A stretch of DNA of 64,000 bases from an uncultured Dorea sp. (GTDB lineage Bacteria > Bacillota > Clostridia > Lachnospirales > Lachnospiraceae). Positions 63,710 through 64,000 of the stretch are shown here, piece by piece. The stretch spans positions 4,005 to 68,004 of the forward strand of contig CAKRCL010000003.1 of assembly GCA_934307335.1 (NCBI GenBank). Direction: 5' to 3'. Positions within the stretch are counted from its first letter, which is position 1. Each line of letters begins with the position of its first letter. A model generated the notes under the pieces. It made no database searches. It saw only the letters and a list, made by a program, of their open reading frames with translations, and was not told where the DNA came from. A program made the position numbers and the translations under genes.

Positions 63710-64000
63710 TTATGTATGAAGCTCAAAACTGATTTTGATTGCTTCATCTACTTTGTACATCATTTCTTTATCCAGGTGACAAACCATGTCCTTTAAGCGC
63801 TGTTTGTCTATGGTTCGGATCTGTTCTAATAATATCACAGAATTCTTTACAATCTGATATTTTCTTGCATCTATCTCTACATGAGTCGGCAGCTTCGCCT
63901 TATTCATACGGGAAGTGATCGCCGCACATATGACAGTCGGGCTGTGACGGTTCCCTACGTCATTCTGAATGATCAGCACCGGACGGATTCCTCCCTGTTC
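63710..64000 (-). CDS. mRNA interferase, MazF/PemK (NdoA) family, 5' end outside window
   Basis: 96 residues of the C-terminal part. It enters the window in frame as [31 protein letters not shown] and continues [13 protein letters not shown]. This is the MazF/PemK core of Bacillus NdoA type, which cleaves UACAU in mRNA. The start and any ndoAI antitoxin gene lie beyond the right edge. Confidence 0.9.
   Translation of the reverse strand, partial: EQGGIRPVLIIQNDVGNRHSPTVICAAITSRMNKAKLPTHVEIDARKYQIVKNSVILLEQIRTIDKQRLKDMVCHLDKEMMYKVDEAIKISFELHT

Overview
The window looks like a chromosomal segment of a low-GC, anaerobic, spore-forming member of the Clostridia, most likely a gut Lachnospiraceae (Dorea/Mediterraneibacter/Blautia-like; the genus cannot be fixed from the sequence alone). 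The reasons are: pyruvate formate-lyase with its activase, an NfnAB-type transhydrogenase, sporulation genes yqfC/yqfD with a sigma-E-like promoter, small families typical of this group (DUF4321, DUF4250, DUF896), clean AGGAGG ribosome sites and many U-tract terminators. All genes except three (45989-47311, 48301-49185, 50811-51089) lie on the minus strand. I saw no rRNA, tRNA, CRISPR array, insertion sequence or phage genes.

Reading the minus strand from left to right in coordinates: 1-1.9 kb holds a DUF4321 fragment and a flavin dehydrogenase. 2-13.7 kb is an alpha-glucan module: a YesN/YesM-like two-component system translationally coupled to a solute-binding lipoprotein, then a second binding protein, two permeases, malQ and glgP. 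No ABC ATPase is present. 13.8-22 kb is the mutS-mutL-miaA operon with two metabolic riders. 22-25.5 kb has a CmpB-like membrane protein, miaB overlapped by a small DUF4250 gene, 5-formyl-THF cyclo-ligase, DUF896 and a BofC-like protein. 25.5-30.4 kb is the yqfC-yqfD-phoH-ybeY-flippase run. 30.4-33.4 kb is pflB-pflA.

The most interesting part is 33.7-42.6 kb. It is a locus for covalently flavinylated extracytosolic electron transfer: ApbE flavin transferase, three proteins with FMN-binding domains (five canonical flavinylation motifs and one altered), a NapH-like membrane polyferredoxin, a NusG-domain-II protein and a Gx-transporter protein (the last two match the EetA/EetB type). A 1198-residue cell-wall-anchored protein ends the locus. 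The same GTTAG-N6-CTAAC palindrome sits in front of the six-gene operon, in front of the giant surface protein, and (one half-site base off) in front of a ZIP metal transporter 10 kb away. This suggests a metal-responsive regulon joining extracellular electron transfer to metal uptake.

42.6-45.9 kb is the nadABC operon with an inverted repeat inside its promoter spacer. A 24-codon relic of a P-type ATPase lies between two terminators after nadC. 46-52.5 kb is mixed: a ThrE-type exporter, LysR regulator, glycerate kinase, cupin, orphan HicB, rlmH and ZIP. 52.6-56.3 kb carries nfnAB and an iron-containing alcohol dehydrogenase whose promoter contains a Rex-like site; another Rex-like site lies upstream of pflB, so fermentative redox genes may share NADH control. 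56.5-64 kb has a zinc-ribbon/TPR protein, ftsK/spoIIIE, tepA, a homocysteine synthase, yebC, a CBS-pair protein and the 3' part of a mazF-type gene cut by the window edge.
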